NCBI RefSeq assembly: GCF_001552175.1
Contig: NZ_BCQR01000055.1
Span: 1 to 62,967, forward strand
DNA: 62,967 nucleotides
Source of the DNA: Actinomadura kijaniata NBRC 14229
GTDB lineage: Bacteria > Actinomycetota > Actinomycetes > Streptosporangiales > Streptosporangiaceae
Direction: 5' to 3'
Below the pieces are notes generated by a model. That model had not been told where the DNA came from. It saw only the letters and a list, made by a program, of their open reading frames with translations, and did no database searches. A program made the translations under genes and the position numbers. This document shows positions 16,251 through 24,959 of this stretch, piece after piece. Each line of letters starts with the position of its first letter. Position 1 is the first letter of the stretch.

Positions 16251-17078
16251 ATGTTCCTGGTCACCGGTGCGACCGGCAACGTGGGCGCGGAGCTGGTCCG
16301 CGCGCTGCTCGCGACGGGCGCGCCGGTGCGCGCGCTGGTCCGCGGGCCGGACGCGCCGGTGCCCGGCGGCGCCCGGCCCGTGCTCGGCGACCTCGACGAC
16401 CCCGGCACCCTGGCCGGGGCGTTCGAGGGCGTCGAGGGCGTGTTCCTCCTGCCGGGCCGCGCGGACATGGCCGGGCTGCTGGCCGGGGCCCGGGACGCGG
16501 GCGTGCGGCGGGTGGTGCTGGTGTCGGGAGGGTCGGCCGCGCTGGCGGACATGAGCAACCCGATCTCCCGCTCCATGACGCTGTCGGAGCGGGCCGTGCG
16601 CGACTCGGGGCTGGCCTGGACGTTCCTGCGCCCGCGCGCGTTCATGTCGAACGCGCTGCGCTGGGCGCCGCAGCTCCGCGCGGGCGACACGGTGCGCGTG
16701 CCGTTCCCGGACGCGCCGGCGGCCTGCGTCGACCCCCGGGACGTCGCGGCCGTCGCCGCGCGGGCGCTTCTCGACCGCGCCCACCGGGGCCACGTCTACG
16801 AACTGACCGGCCCGCAGCCGCTGCGGCCCTGCGACCAGGTCGCCGTCCTGGCCGAGGTGCTCGGCCGTGACCTGCGCTGCGTGGGGCTGACGGACGAGCG
16901 GTCGCGCGTCGAGATGGAGCGGACCATGCCCGCCGATTACGTCGAGGCCATCTTCCGCTTCCACCGCGACGGCACCCTCGACGAGTCCCGCGTCCGCCCG
17001 GACGTCCAGGAGGTCACCGGCCGCCCGCCCCGCGACTTCCGGCAGTGGGCCACGGCCCACGCCGACGCCTTCCGCTGA
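16251..17078 (+). CDS. NAD(P)-binding NmrA-like protein
   Basis: A 275-residue atypical short-chain reductase. It begins FLVTGATGNVGAELVRALL (about 2-20) with the TGxxGxxG nucleotide-binding loop, and has the RRVVLVSGGSA strand, LAWTFLRPRAFMSNAL and the late YELTGPQPL segment typical of NmrA/YtfG-like redox-sensor or reductase proteins. A strong AGGAGG lies before the ATG. The active-site Tyr-x-x-x-Lys of classical SDRs is not preserved. Its TGA overlaps the ATG of the next gene, so the two are cotranscribed. Confidence 0.88.
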   Translation: MFLVTGATGNVGAELVRALLATGAPVRALVRGPDAPVPGGARPVLGDLDDPGTLAGAFEGVEGVFLLPGRADMAGLLAGARDAGVRRVVLVSGGSAALADMSNPISRSMTLSERAVRDSGLAWTFLRPRAFMSNALRWAPQLRAGDTVRVPFPDAPAACVDPRDVAAVAARALLDRAHRGHVYELTGPQPLRPCDQVAVLAEVLGRDLRCVGLTDERSRVEMERTMPADYVEAIFRFHRDGTLDESRVRPDVQEVTGRPPRDFRQWATAHADAFR

Positions 17079-17623
17079 TGCGCCGGGTACTGGTCGCCGG
17101 GATCTCCGGCGCGGGCAAGAGCACCCTCGCCGACCGCCTGGCCGAACACCTGGACCTGCCCCGCCACGAGCTGGACGCGATGCACCACGGGCCCGGCTGG
17201 ACGCCGCGCCCGGAGTTCGTGGACGAGGTGCGGGCGTTCGCGGCGACGGACCGCTGGATCTGCGAGGACCAGTACCACGGCAAGCTCGGCGACCTGCTGT
17301 GGGAGCGCGCCGACACCGTGATCTGGCTGGACCTGCCACGGCGCACGGTGATGTTCCGGGTGCTGCGGCGGTCGTTCGGCCGGGCGCTGTTCCGCCGCGA
17401 GCTGTGGAACGGCAACCGCGAGCGCTGGCGCGACTGGGCCGACCCCGACCATCCGGTCCGCTGGGCCTGGTCGCAGTACGACCGCAAGCGCGCCAAGACG
17501 GCCGAGCGCATCGCCCGGCACCCCGGCGTCCGGGTCGTCCACCTCCGGACGGCCCGCCGGACACGCCGCCTGGACTGGCTGGAGGAGGGCGAATGGTCGA
17601 GTGCTTCCACGTCCTCGTCCTGA
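17078..17623 (+). CDS. P-loop nucleotide kinase-like protein (adenylate-kinase/FlaR type)
   Basis: A 181-residue protein whose ATG overlaps the preceding stop (TGATG). Walker A is GISGAGKST (about 8-16), followed by RHELDAMHHGPGW (about 32-44), VIWLDLPRRTVMFRVLRR (about 82-99) and an Arg-rich lid-like region (RRELWNGNRERWRDW). This arrangement is that of the topology-modulation/FlaR-like kinases related to adenylate kinase; the substrate is unknown. The last 31 bases overlap the next gene. Confidence 0.85.
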   Translation: MRRVLVAGISGAGKSTLADRLAEHLDLPRHELDAMHHGPGWTPRPEFVDEVRAFAATDRWICEDQYHGKLGDLLWERADTVIWLDLPRRTVMFRVLRRSFGRALFRRELWNGNRERWRDWADPDHPVRWAWSQYDRKRAKTAERIARHPGVRVVHLRTARRTRRLDWLEEGEWSSASTSSS

Positions 17624-17859
17624 CCGGGACGCCCGGCGTCGTACGGGGACGCTGCCGGGAGACGTTCCGGGCCGGGGAGGCGTTCACGGTCGCCCGCGAC
17701 GCGGACGGCGATCACCCGGTGTCGCTCACCGTGCGGGAGATCCGCGTGTACGGCCGCCCGGTCGACGAGCTCACCCCGGTGGTCACCGCCGAACCGGTGC
17801 TGACCGGCCGGGGCGCGGAGCGCCTGGCGGTGGGGACGCTCCTGTGCCGGGCGGCCTGA
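17593..17859 (+). CDS. Small beta-rich hypothetical protein
   Basis: An 88-residue protein started at ATG 17593, which has GGAGGAGGG upstream and overlaps the kinase-like gene by 31 bases. It is predicted all-beta from alternating hydrophobics (FHVLVLTG, VSLTVREIRVYG, VVTAEPVLTG) and resembles a small EF-Tu domain-2-like barrel, though the match is weak and unproven. It ends one base before the convergent M55 gene. Confidence 0.65.
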   Translation: MVECFHVLVLTGTPGVVRGRCRETFRAGEAFTVARDADGDHPVSLTVREIRVYGRPVDELTPVVTAEPVLTGRGAERLAVGTLLCRAA

Positions 17860-17860
17860 G

Positions 17861-18703
17861 TCATCCGTAGTGCCGTCCGGTGCAGCCCACATCCCCAGCG
17901 ATCAACGCCAGCACGCCGAGCAACCCGACGATGTCGGTGTAGTCGTCGGAGGTGAACGCCGTGGAACGCGGCCCCGTGGCCGTCACCCCGGGGATCACCG
18001 CGCAAGACCGGGCGATCGCCGTCGAACTCCACTCCACCTCCAGGGTGTAGGGCGGGTCCACGTCCAGACGCCGCCAGCCGGAGGGGTCCCGGAGGGACCG
18101 CAGCGCCTCCTCGTAGATCATCCGCTGGGCGCGGGGCGGCGGGACCAGCGCCGCCGCGTAGCGGTCGCGGCCCTCCTTCACCGCCACGGCGGGCACCGCG
18201 CCGAGCGCCTCGCGCGCCTCGGCGCACGCCGCCGCGTCGCCGGTGACCAGCCCGACCGGGACGCCCAGCGTCCCGGCGTAGGCCGCCATCAGGCGGATCT
18301 CCCCGGCCGCCGCGCCGTTCAGCCGCACGTCGTGGATCTCCCGGCCCATCCACGTGTGGTTGAGCACGCCGAGCGGCACGCCCGCGCGGGCGTGGTAGCC
18401 GACGTACAGGGCCACGTCGAAGGAGGCGTCCAGGCCCTCCCCCATGTGCATCGGCTGGTGGGTGCCGCGCACGAGCGTGCAGCGCTCGTCGATGAGGTCG
18501 GCGCGCAGGTTCCGGCCCCGGCCGTGGGAGTCGGCGACCACGACCTCTGCGGCCCCGGCGTCGAACGCCGCGCGCACGGCGGCGTTCGCGTCGGCGGTCA
18601 TCAGCTCGCAGCCGCGCTCGTAGCCGCGTCCCGGCGCGCGCATCTCCTCGGGATCGGTGAGCCCCGAGACCCCTTCCATGTCCACCGACACAAAGACCCT
18701 CAT
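17861..18703 (-). CDS. M55-family D-aminopeptidase (DppA-like)
   Basis: A 280-residue protein beginning MRVFVSVDMEGVSGL, the canonical start of DppA-type enzymes with the first metal ligands Asp-x-Glu (DME, residues 8-10). Further ligands lie in VVVADSHGRGRNL (about 56-68), LYVGYHARAG and VLNHTWMGREI. These bind two zinc ions in the decameric Bacillus DppA, which hydrolyses D-Ala-D-Ala and similar peptides. ATG 18712 three codons earlier is an alternative start and sits too close to GGAGG. It is likely cytoplasmic and used in D-amino-acid peptide recycling. Confidence 0.92.
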   Translation of the reverse strand: MRVFVSVDMEGVSGLTDPEEMRAPGRGYERGCELMTADANAAVRAAFDAGAAEVVVADSHGRGRNLRADLIDERCTLVRGTHQPMHMGEGLDASFDVALYVGYHARAGVPLGVLNHTWMGREIHDVRLNGAAAGEIRLMAAYAGTLGVPVGLVTGDAAACAEAREALGAVPAVAVKEGRDRYAAALVPPPRAQRMIYEEALRSLRDPSGWRRLDVDPPYTLEVEWSSTAIARSCAVIPGVTATGPRSTAFTSDDYTDIVGLLGVLALIAGDVGCTGRHYG

Positions 18704-18863
18704 GTCCCCCATGTTCCTCCATGGAGGGCGCGGCGCTTCCGGGTGCCCCGGCGGTAGTGGCCCGCGAGCGGAGAGGACCCGGGGGAGGCGAGGCCCGTTC
18801 CGGCCAGGGGGCTGGCCGGGGCGCGGGGGCGGGGTTAGGGTTTCGGCGATCTTGGAGGTCGTC

Positions 18864-19997
18864 TTGCGTCGAACGGTCGCCCTCGGCTCCGCCCTCGTGG
18901 TCCTCTCCGCGCCGGTCTCCCCCGCCCGGGCCGCCCCCGCCCGGAGCGCCGGGAGCGTGGTGTCGGTGACGCCCCTCCCGGCGGGGCTGTGGCTGCCGGG
19001 CACCGGGAGCGCGCACCGCGTCGTCTACCGCACCACCGGGCCCACCGGGAGACCCGCGCTCAGCAGCGGGGCCGTGTTCGTCCCCCGGGGGACGCCGCCC
19101 GAAGGCGGGTGGCCCGTGGTGTCGTGGACGCACGGGACGGTGGGGCTCGGCGACGCCTGCGCCCCCTCCACGGCCGGGCGGTCACAGCGGGACGTCACCT
19201 ACCTGACCCGGTGGATGTCCGAGGGGTACGCGATCGTCTCGACCGACTACGCGGGGCTCGGCACGCCCGGCGTCCACCCGTACCTGGACGGCCGGAGCGC
19301 CGCCCACTCCGCCGTCGACATGGTGCGGGCCGCGCGCGGCGTGGACCGCTCGCTCGCCGCCCGGTGGGTCGCGGTCGGGCAGTCGCAGGGCGGGCACGCG
19401 GCGCTGTTCACCGCCGTGGTCGCCCCCCGGTACGCCCCCGACCTGGACTTCCGGGGCGCGGTCGCCACCGGGCCGCCGTCCAACCTCGAAGGGATCGTCT
19501 CCCTGGCCGGGCCCCACATCCCCGACCTGCCCCTGGCCGACCTGACCGCCTACACCGCCTACATCCTGGCGGGCCTGCGGGCGGCCCGGCCCGCGTTCGA
19601 CGTCGGCCGGTACCTCACGCCGCTCGGCCGGCGGGTCGTCGCCGACGCCGAACGGCTCTGCTACGCCGACATGGTCACCCGCACCCGGGGCGTCTCGATC
19701 GGGAGCATGCTGCGGCGGCCGCTGTTCGACGCCGCCTTCTTCGGGCAGCTCAGGAGCGTGACCGAGGTGCCGCTGACCGGGTACCGGCGGCCGTTCTTCG
19801 TCGCGCAGGGCGTCAACGACACCACCGTGCCGATCCCGCTGACCCTCAAGCTGGCCGGCGACCTGAAGGCCCGCCGCCAGCCGGTGACGTTCCGGGCCTA
19901 CCCGGGGGCCGACCACAGCGGGACGATGGCCGCGTCCCTGCCCGACACGACCGCGTTCGTGAAGCGGCTGTTCAGCTCAGCGGCAGCCGGGCGCTGA
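18864..19997 (+). CDS. Secreted lipase/alpha-beta hydrolase (LIP family)
   Basis: A 377-residue protein. TTG 18864 is chosen because GGAGG lies 5 bases before it and it yields a proper Sec signal (RRTVALGSALVVLSAPVSP, cleavage near ARA-A). The mature part has the secretory-lipase layout: WTHGT oxyanion region (88-92), nucleophile Ser174 in GQSQGG, Asp319 in GVNDTTVP and His351 in ADHSG. Enzymes of this family hydrolyse esters and triacylglycerols outside the cell. The 3' end overlaps the convergent histidine-kinase gene by 26 bases. Confidence 0.88.
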   Translation: MRRTVALGSALVVLSAPVSPARAAPARSAGSVVSVTPLPAGLWLPGTGSAHRVVYRTTGPTGRPALSSGAVFVPRGTPPEGGWPVVSWTHGTVGLGDACAPSTAGRSQRDVTYLTRWMSEGYAIVSTDYAGLGTPGVHPYLDGRSAAHSAVDMVRAARGVDRSLAARWVAVGQSQGGHAALFTAVVAPRYAPDLDFRGAVATGPPSNLEGIVSLAGPHIPDLPLADLTAYTAYILAGLRAARPAFDVGRYLTPLGRRVVADAERLCYADMVTRTRGVSIGSMLRRPLFDAAFFGQLRSVTEVPLTGYRRPFFVAQGVNDTTVPIPLTLKLAGDLKARRQPVTFRAYPGADHSGTMAASLPDTTAFVKRLFSSAAAGR

Positions 19998-21135
19998 CCC
20001 GGAACCCGCCGCCGGGCCCCGGACCGGCGGACAGCTCGCCGCCCAGCGCCTCGGCGCGTTCCCGCATGCCCCGGACGCCGTTGCCCGAGCCGGGCGACGC
20101 GCCGTCGCGGGGCGGGCCCGGGTCGTCGATCTCCACGCGGACCGCGTCGCCGGCGTACCGGACCCGGACCGTCGCCTCGGTCGCGGCCGAGTGGCGGGTC
20201 ACGTTCGTCAGCGACTCCTGCACGATCCGGTAGGCCGCCAGGTCCACCTCGGCGGGCACCGGGCGCGCCGCGCCCTCGGTGACGGCGCGCACGGTCAGCC
20301 CGGCGGCCGACGCGCCGGAGGTCAGCTCGGCCAGCCGGGCCAGGCCCGCCGCCGGGGCGTCCTCGTCGACCTGGCGCAGCACTCCCAGGGTGGCGCGCAG
20401 CTCCCGCAGGGTGTCCTTGCTGGTCGCCTTGATGGCCGTCAGCGCGGACTCGGCCCTCGACGGGTCGCGGCGCAGGCCGTGCAGCGCGGCGGCGGCCTGC
20501 ACGTTGATCAGCGAGATGTTGTGGCCGAGCACGTCGTGCAGGTCGCGGGCGATGCGCAGCCGCTCCTCGGTGGCGCGGCGGCGGGCCTCCTCCTCGCGGG
20601 TGCGCACCGCCTCGGCGAGTCGGCGCTCGTACTCGCGCAGGTAGGCGCGGCGGTTGTGGGCGACGCCGCCGACCGCGACCACCGCCACGAACCATCCCGC
20701 CATCAGGTACAGGCCCGAGTTCCGCAGGTGGTTGATGCCGCTGGTGACCTCGCCGTAGGCCATCACGCCCAGCGCCGCCGCGCCGAACAGGGCGGCGGCC
20801 GCCGTCCTGCCCTCGGCGGCGACGGTGTAGAGCGCGACGATGAACGCCAGCAGGATCGGCCCGTCCGGCTCGGTCATCGGGTAGTACGCCGCGCACGCCA
20901 GGCCCACGACCACCGCGACGGTGACCGGGCGGCGCCGCCGCCAGTACAGCGCGCCGCAGGCGATCACGGTCAGGGTCCATCCGGAGCCCGGGACGCGCTC
21001 GTACGCGCTCTGCCAGCTCCGTCCCTCCAGGAAGAGCAGGACATAGGTCGCCGACAGGGCGAACAGGCCCAGCGCCAGCGCGGCGTCGGCGCGGCCGCCG
21101 CGCATGGTTCGGGACAGGACGGACCAGAGGGGCAC
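19972..21135 (-). CDS. Membrane histidine kinase (NarL/DesK type), no adjacent regulator
   Basis: A 387-residue sensor kinase. About five hydrophobic segments lie within residues 15-160, followed by a coiled region and the HisKA_3 dimerisation motif RLRIARDLHDVLGHNISL with phospho-acceptor His200. The ATPase part includes IVQESLTNVTRHS (N-box, about 290-302) and GNGVRGMRERAEALGG (G-box). It should autophosphorylate and pass phosphate to a LuxR/NarL-type response regulator. None is encoded next to it: the gene downstream is the convergent lipase, upstream an Xre gene. Confidence 0.93.
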   Translation of the reverse strand: MPLWSVLSRTMRGGRADAALALGLFALSATYVLLFLEGRSWQSAYERVPGSGWTLTVIACGALYWRRRRPVTVAVVVGLACAAYYPMTEPDGPILLAFIVALYTVAAEGRTAAAALFGAAALGVMAYGEVTSGINHLRNSGLYLMAGWFVAVVAVGGVAHNRRAYLREYERRLAEAVRTREEEARRRATEERLRIARDLHDVLGHNISLINVQAAAALHGLRRDPSRAESALTAIKATSKDTLRELRATLGVLRQVDEDAPAAGLARLAELTSGASAAGLTVRAVTEGAARPVPAEVDLAAYRIVQESLTNVTRHSAATEATVRVRYAGDAVRVEIDDPGPPRDGASPGSGNGVRGMRERAEALGGELSAGPGPGGGFRVSARLPLS

Positions 21136-21184
21136 GCCCTCATCCTGCCAGCCGCACCGATCCTCCTACTTGTGCGATCAGATG

Positions 21185-21198
21185 TAGTAGACCTACTA
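21185..21198. promoter_or_regulatory. Palindrome TAGTAG-AC-CTACTA upstream of the Xre gene
   Basis: A perfect 6-base inverted repeat with a 2-base spacer in the 117-base divergent region between the histidine-kinase and Xre genes. It lies ~55 bases before the Xre start in an AT-richer stretch that could hold a promoter. It could be an Xre operator; this is inference. Confidence 0.35.
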
Positions 21199-21252
21199 TC
21201 AATCACAACAGAGATGCGCCGGTTCGTAGAACCGGGACTACGAGGGGATGGG

Positions 21253-21492
21253 ATGCCCACCGACAAGGAGCACGTCCACAACCGCATCGCGGTGCTGCGC
21301 GCCGAACGCGGCGTGTCCCGCCGCGACCTGGCCACCGCCCTCGGCGTCCACTACCAGACCATCGGCTACCTGGAGCGGGGCGAGTACAGCCCCAGCCTCC
21401 ACCTGGCGCTGCGCATCGCCGCCTACTTCGAGGTGCCGGTCGAGGTGGTCTTCTCGCTCACGCCGTTCCCCCGCCTCGGCAGCACGACCTGA
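21253..21492 (+). CDS. Small Xre-family HTH regulator
   Basis: A 79-residue protein that is essentially one helix-turn-helix domain: HNRIAVLRAERGVSRRDLA (about 9-27), LGVHYQTIGYLERGEYSPSL (about 30-49), then LRIAAYFEVPVEVVFSL. It resembles YozG/YgzD-type regulators that are encoded just before a small membrane protein. ATG 21253 follows GAGGGG; ATG 21248 is out of frame. The next gene starts 12 bases after its stop, so the two form an operon. Confidence 0.9.
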   Translation: MPTDKEHVHNRIAVLRAERGVSRRDLATALGVHYQTIGYLERGEYSPSLHLALRIAAYFEVPVEVVFSLTPFPRLGSTT

Positions 21493-21503
21493 AAGGCCCG
21501 TTC

Positions 21504-22112
21504 ATGAAAGGCACGACCATGGAGCCCACCTCCCGCAAGCAGAAGGCCGAAGCGCTGCGCGAGGAGTCCAGGCGCCGCGCCGCCGAGCGGCAGCAGCGCC
21601 GCGACGAGATCATCCGGGCCACGATCGACCAGGAGGTGGCCCCACGCTGGGCGAGCCGGGCGGGCCGCCGCCGGCTGGTCGGCCTGGCCGCCGGGCTGCT
21701 GGCCCTGCCGTGGGCGGCGGTCGTGGTCTGCTGGTACCTCGCGCCCAGCGACACCGCCATGTGGGCCACGTTCGCGCTGTGCCTCGCCGCCGCGCTGGGC
21801 TTCACGCTGATCGCCAACCCGCTGATGAAGGTCACCCGGGGCGTGGCCGGGGCGCCCGACCGCCTGCTGGACGAGCGTCAGATCACCGAGCGGCTGCGGG
21901 CCCAGGCCCTGGCCCACCGCGCCACGCTGGCGCTCCTGGTCGCCGCGTCGATCCTGGTGAGCACGGCGGTGCCCGACGAGGGGAACGTCGCGACCCTCCC
22001 CAGCGCCGTGTTCGCGGTGTTCGCCATCGCCCTGCTCGCCACGGTCGCGGCGCTGCCGATGCTGATCGCCGCCTGGCGGATGCCCGACCCGCTCCCCGAC
22101 GACGAGGACTGA
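21504..22112 (+). CDS. Membrane protein paired with Xre regulator
   Basis: A 202-residue protein. The N-terminal ~50 residues are charged and helical (RKQKAEALREESRRRAAERQ). Four hydrophobic segments follow (about 58-80, 86-105, 140-158 and 166-190). A second ATG five codons on (21519) is an equally good start; both are preceded by GAAAGGC. The family is that of uncharacterised membrane proteins cotranscribed with small Xre regulators. No transport or enzyme motif is visible. A 21-bp terminator hairpin follows. Confidence 0.8.
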   Translation: MKGTTMEPTSRKQKAEALREESRRRAAERQQRRDEIIRATIDQEVAPRWASRAGRRRLVGLAAGLLALPWAAVVVCWYLAPSDTAMWATFALCLAAALGFTLIANPLMKVTRGVAGAPDRLLDERQITERLRAQALAHRATLALLVAASILVSTAVPDEGNVATLPSAVFAVFAIALLATVAALPMLIAAWRMPDPLPDDED

Positions 22113-22120
22113 CCCGTTCC

Positions 22121-22167
22121 GCCGTGGCCCGGCGGGCGGCCGGTGAGGCCGCCCGCCGGGCCACGGC
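22121..22167. terminator. 21-bp perfect hairpin, bidirectional terminator
   Basis: Bases 22121-22141 pair completely with 22147-22167 around a 5-base loop (GGTGA). The stem runs from GCCGTGGCCC to the matching GGGCCACGGC. It lies between the ends of two convergent genes (membrane protein, plus; glgP, minus) and so can stop transcription from both sides. Confidence 0.9.
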
Positions 22168-22181
22168 GCGTGTCCGGTCGG

Positions 22182-24773
22182 TCAGCGCAGGTTGCCGTTG
22201 GTCATCCCGTGCGGTGCGGGCGGCAGCGTGACCAGCCCCATCTCGGCGGGACCGGCCAGCATCGCGTGGCGCGGCACGACGCGGACGCTGTAGCCGAACG
22301 CGCCGCTGCGCGCCAGCGGCACCTCGCCCACGTACCGCAGCCGCCCCTCCTCCACCGGCTCGCCGCCGGACAGCTCCAGGTAGGAGGGGTCGATCAGCGC
22401 GTCGGTGTCGTCGACCCGGCCGTAGGCCACCTCCACCGCCACGTCCGACGGGTCCAGGCCGCCGAGGTCCACCACCACGCGGACCGGCAGGCTCGTCCCC
22501 ACGTGCGGGCTGGCCTCGCCGGTGGACTCCACGTGCTCGACGGCCACCGTCGGCCACGCCTTGACGATCCGCTGCTTCCACGCCGCCAGCGAGCGCGCCC
22601 CCGCGTGGTCGTCGGCGGCCATCGCCCGGCCCGACCGCGCCGCCGGGACGTAGTACCGCTGCACGTAGTCCCGCAGCATCCGGCTGGCCAGCACCTTCGG
22701 CCCGAGCGTGGCGATGGTGTGCTTGACCATCTCCAGCCAGCGGCGCGGCAAACCCGAGGCGTCGCGGTCGTAGAACATCACCGACACGTGGTCGGCGACC
22801 AGCTCGTACAGCGCGGCCGACTCCAGCGCGTCGCGGCGGTCGGGCCCGGCCAGGCCGTCGGCGGACGGGATCGCCCAGCCGTTCTGGCCGTCGTACCACT
22901 CGTCCCACCAGCCGTCGCGGATCGACAGGTTCAGGCCGCCGTTGAGGGCGGCCTTCATGCCGGAGGTGCCGCACGCCTCCAGCGGGCGCAGCGGGTTGTT
23001 CAGCCACACGTCGCAGCCCTGCACCAAGGCCTGGCCGAGCGCCATGTCGTAGTCGGGCAGGAACACGATGCGGTGCCGCACGTCCTCGGAGTCGGCGAAC
23101 CGGACGATGTCCTGGATCAGCCGCTTGCCGCCCTCGTCGGCCGGGTGCGCCTTGCCCGCGATGACGATCTGCACGGGCCGCTCGGGGTCCAGCAGCAGCG
23201 CGCGCAGCCGCTCGGGGTCGTGCATCATCAGCGTCAGCCGCTTGTAGGACGGCACCCGCCGCGCGAACCCGATGGTCAGCACGTCGGGGTCGAGCGCGTC
23301 GTCGATCCAGGAGATCTCCGCCTCGCTCGCGCCCCGGTGCTTCCACGACTCGCGCAGCCGCCGCCGGGCCTCCTCGACCAGCCGGGCGCGCAGCAGGCGG
23401 CGGATCCGCCAGATCTCCTGCCCGGGGACGCGCCGGACGCCCTCCCAGCCCTCGCCGTGCAGCAACGACGGGACCTCGCGGGCCGCCAGGTCGAGGATCT
23501 CGCGGGCCACCCACGTCCCGGCGTGGACGCCGTTGGTGACCGACCCGACCGGCACCTCGGCGGTGTCGAACCCGCCCCACAGGCCGCCGAACATCTCCCG
23601 GCTGACCTGGCCGTGCAGCGTGGACACGCCGTTGACGCGCTGCGCCAGCCGCATCCCCATGACGGCCATGTTGAACACGGCCGGGTCGCCCTCGGGATAG
23701 GTCTCGGCCCCCAGCTCCAGGATGCGTTCGGCGGGGACCTCGGGCTCCTCGTTGGCGCCGCCGAAGTACTTGCGGACCAGCTCGCGCGGGAACCGGTCGA
23801 TGCCCGCCGGGACGGGCGTGTGCGTGGTGAACACCGTCCCGGCGCGGGTGGCCTCCAGGGCCTCGTCGAAGCTGAGGCCGTGCTCGGAGACCAGCTCGCG
23901 GATGCGTTCCAGGCCGAGGTACCCGGCGTGGCCCTCGTTGGTGTGGAAGACCTCCGGCGCGGGGTGCCCGGTGATGCGGCAGTAGGCCCGGATCGCCCGC
24001 ACGCCGCCGATGCCCAGCAGCATCTCCTGGAGCAGCCGGTGGTCGCCGCCGCCCCCGTAGAGCCGGTCGGTGATGTCGCGGCCGGCCTGGTCGTTCTCCT
24101 CGACGTCGGAGTCCAGCAGGAGCTGCGGGACGCGGCCCACCCGCGCCAGCCACACGTGGGCGTGCAGGTCGTGGCCCTGCGGCAGCCCGATCCGGACCCG
24201 CACCGGGGTGCCGTCGGTCTCGCGCAGCAGGGTCAGCGGCAGGCCGTTGGGATCGATCGGCGGGTAACGCTCCAGCTGCCAGCCGTCCGGCGACAGCGAC
24301 TGGGAGAAGTACCCGTGCCGGTACAGCAGGCCCACCCCGATGATGGGCACGCCCAGGTCGCTGGCGGTCTTGAGATGGTCGCCCGCGAGGATGCCCAGGC
24401 CGCCGGAGTACTGCGGCAGCGCCGCGGTGATGCCGTACTCGGGCGAGAAGTAGGCGATGGCCTTCGGGGCGTCGTCGAGGGTCTGGTACCAGCGGTCGGC
24501 GGTCAGATACTCACGCAGGTCCTCGGCCGTGTCGTTCAGCTGGCGCAGGAAGCGCCGGTCGGCGGCGAGGCGTTGCAGCCGCGCCGGTCCGACCTCCCCC
24601 AGCAGCCGGACCGGGTCGTGCCGGACGGTCTCCCACAGCGCGGGGTCCACCGACCGGAACAGGTCGAGTGTCTCGTGGTGCCATGACCAGCGGAGATTCA
24701 GGATCAGCTCTTCCAGCGGAAGAAGAGGTTCCGGAAGGACGGTACGTACGGTGAATCGCCTGATTGCCTTCAC
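22182..24773 (-). CDS. glgP: Alpha-glucan (glycogen/maltodextrin) phosphorylase
   Basis: An 863-residue GT35 enzyme of the actinobacterial long form with an extra N-terminal DUF3417-type region (VLPEPLLPLEELILNLRWSW). It releases glucose-1-phosphate from alpha-1,4-glucan. Conserved parts: AYFSPEYGI and LPQYSGGLGILAGDHLK (about 107-130), FHTNEGHAGYLGLERI, FARRVPSYKRLTL, and the pyridoxal-phosphate site EACGTSGMKAALNGG (about 595-610, Lys in GMK). It is divergently arranged with glgE, as in the Streptomyces glgP-glgE-treS-mak-glgB locus, supplying or recycling glucan in the same pathway. Confidence 0.95.
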   Translation of the reverse strand: MKAIRRFTVRTVLPEPLLPLEELILNLRWSWHHETLDLFRSVDPALWETVRHDPVRLLGEVGPARLQRLAADRRFLRQLNDTAEDLREYLTADRWYQTLDDAPKAIAYFSPEYGITAALPQYSGGLGILAGDHLKTASDLGVPIIGVGLLYRHGYFSQSLSPDGWQLERYPPIDPNGLPLTLLRETDGTPVRVRIGLPQGHDLHAHVWLARVGRVPQLLLDSDVEENDQAGRDITDRLYGGGGDHRLLQEMLLGIGGVRAIRAYCRITGHPAPEVFHTNEGHAGYLGLERIRELVSEHGLSFDEALEATRAGTVFTTHTPVPAGIDRFPRELVRKYFGGANEEPEVPAERILELGAETYPEGDPAVFNMAVMGMRLAQRVNGVSTLHGQVSREMFGGLWGGFDTAEVPVGSVTNGVHAGTWVAREILDLAAREVPSLLHGEGWEGVRRVPGQEIWRIRRLLRARLVEEARRRLRESWKHRGASEAEISWIDDALDPDVLTIGFARRVPSYKRLTLMMHDPERLRALLLDPERPVQIVIAGKAHPADEGGKRLIQDIVRFADSEDVRHRIVFLPDYDMALGQALVQGCDVWLNNPLRPLEACGTSGMKAALNGGLNLSIRDGWWDEWYDGQNGWAIPSADGLAGPDRRDALESAALYELVADHVSVMFYDRDASGLPRRWLEMVKHTIATLGPKVLASRMLRDYVQRYYVPAARSGRAMAADDHAGARSLAAWKQRIVKAWPTVAVEHVESTGEASPHVGTSLPVRVVVDLGGLDPSDVAVEVAYGRVDDTDALIDPSYLELSGGEPVEEGRLRYVGEVPLARSGAFGYSVRVVPRHAMLAGPAEMGLVTLPPAPHGMTNGNLR

Positions 24774-24869
24774 GCAGCGCCACGCTAGGCGCTCGATCCG
24801 TTCATCGCACCGGGTACCACGCGAAAATCACCACCTCGATCCGCACTTCCCACCCGAGGTAGCAGACAT

Positions 24870-24894
24870 GTAACGCAAAGTAACTTCTTCTTAC
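24870..24894. promoter_or_regulatory. Repeated GTAAC motif in the glgP-glgE divergent promoter
   Basis: GTAAC occurs at 24870-24874 and again at 24880-24884, exactly 10 bases apart, and TTACC at 24891-24895 is the inverted half. The 186-base spacer must hold both promoters. Helically phased repeats suggest a regulator site, unidentified. Confidence 0.3.
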
Positions 24895-24959
24895 CGCAGA
24901 GTAGGCACTCGATCGCCGCGAGGACGGTTTTCTCAATCACGAACGGGTAGGGAAGCCGC

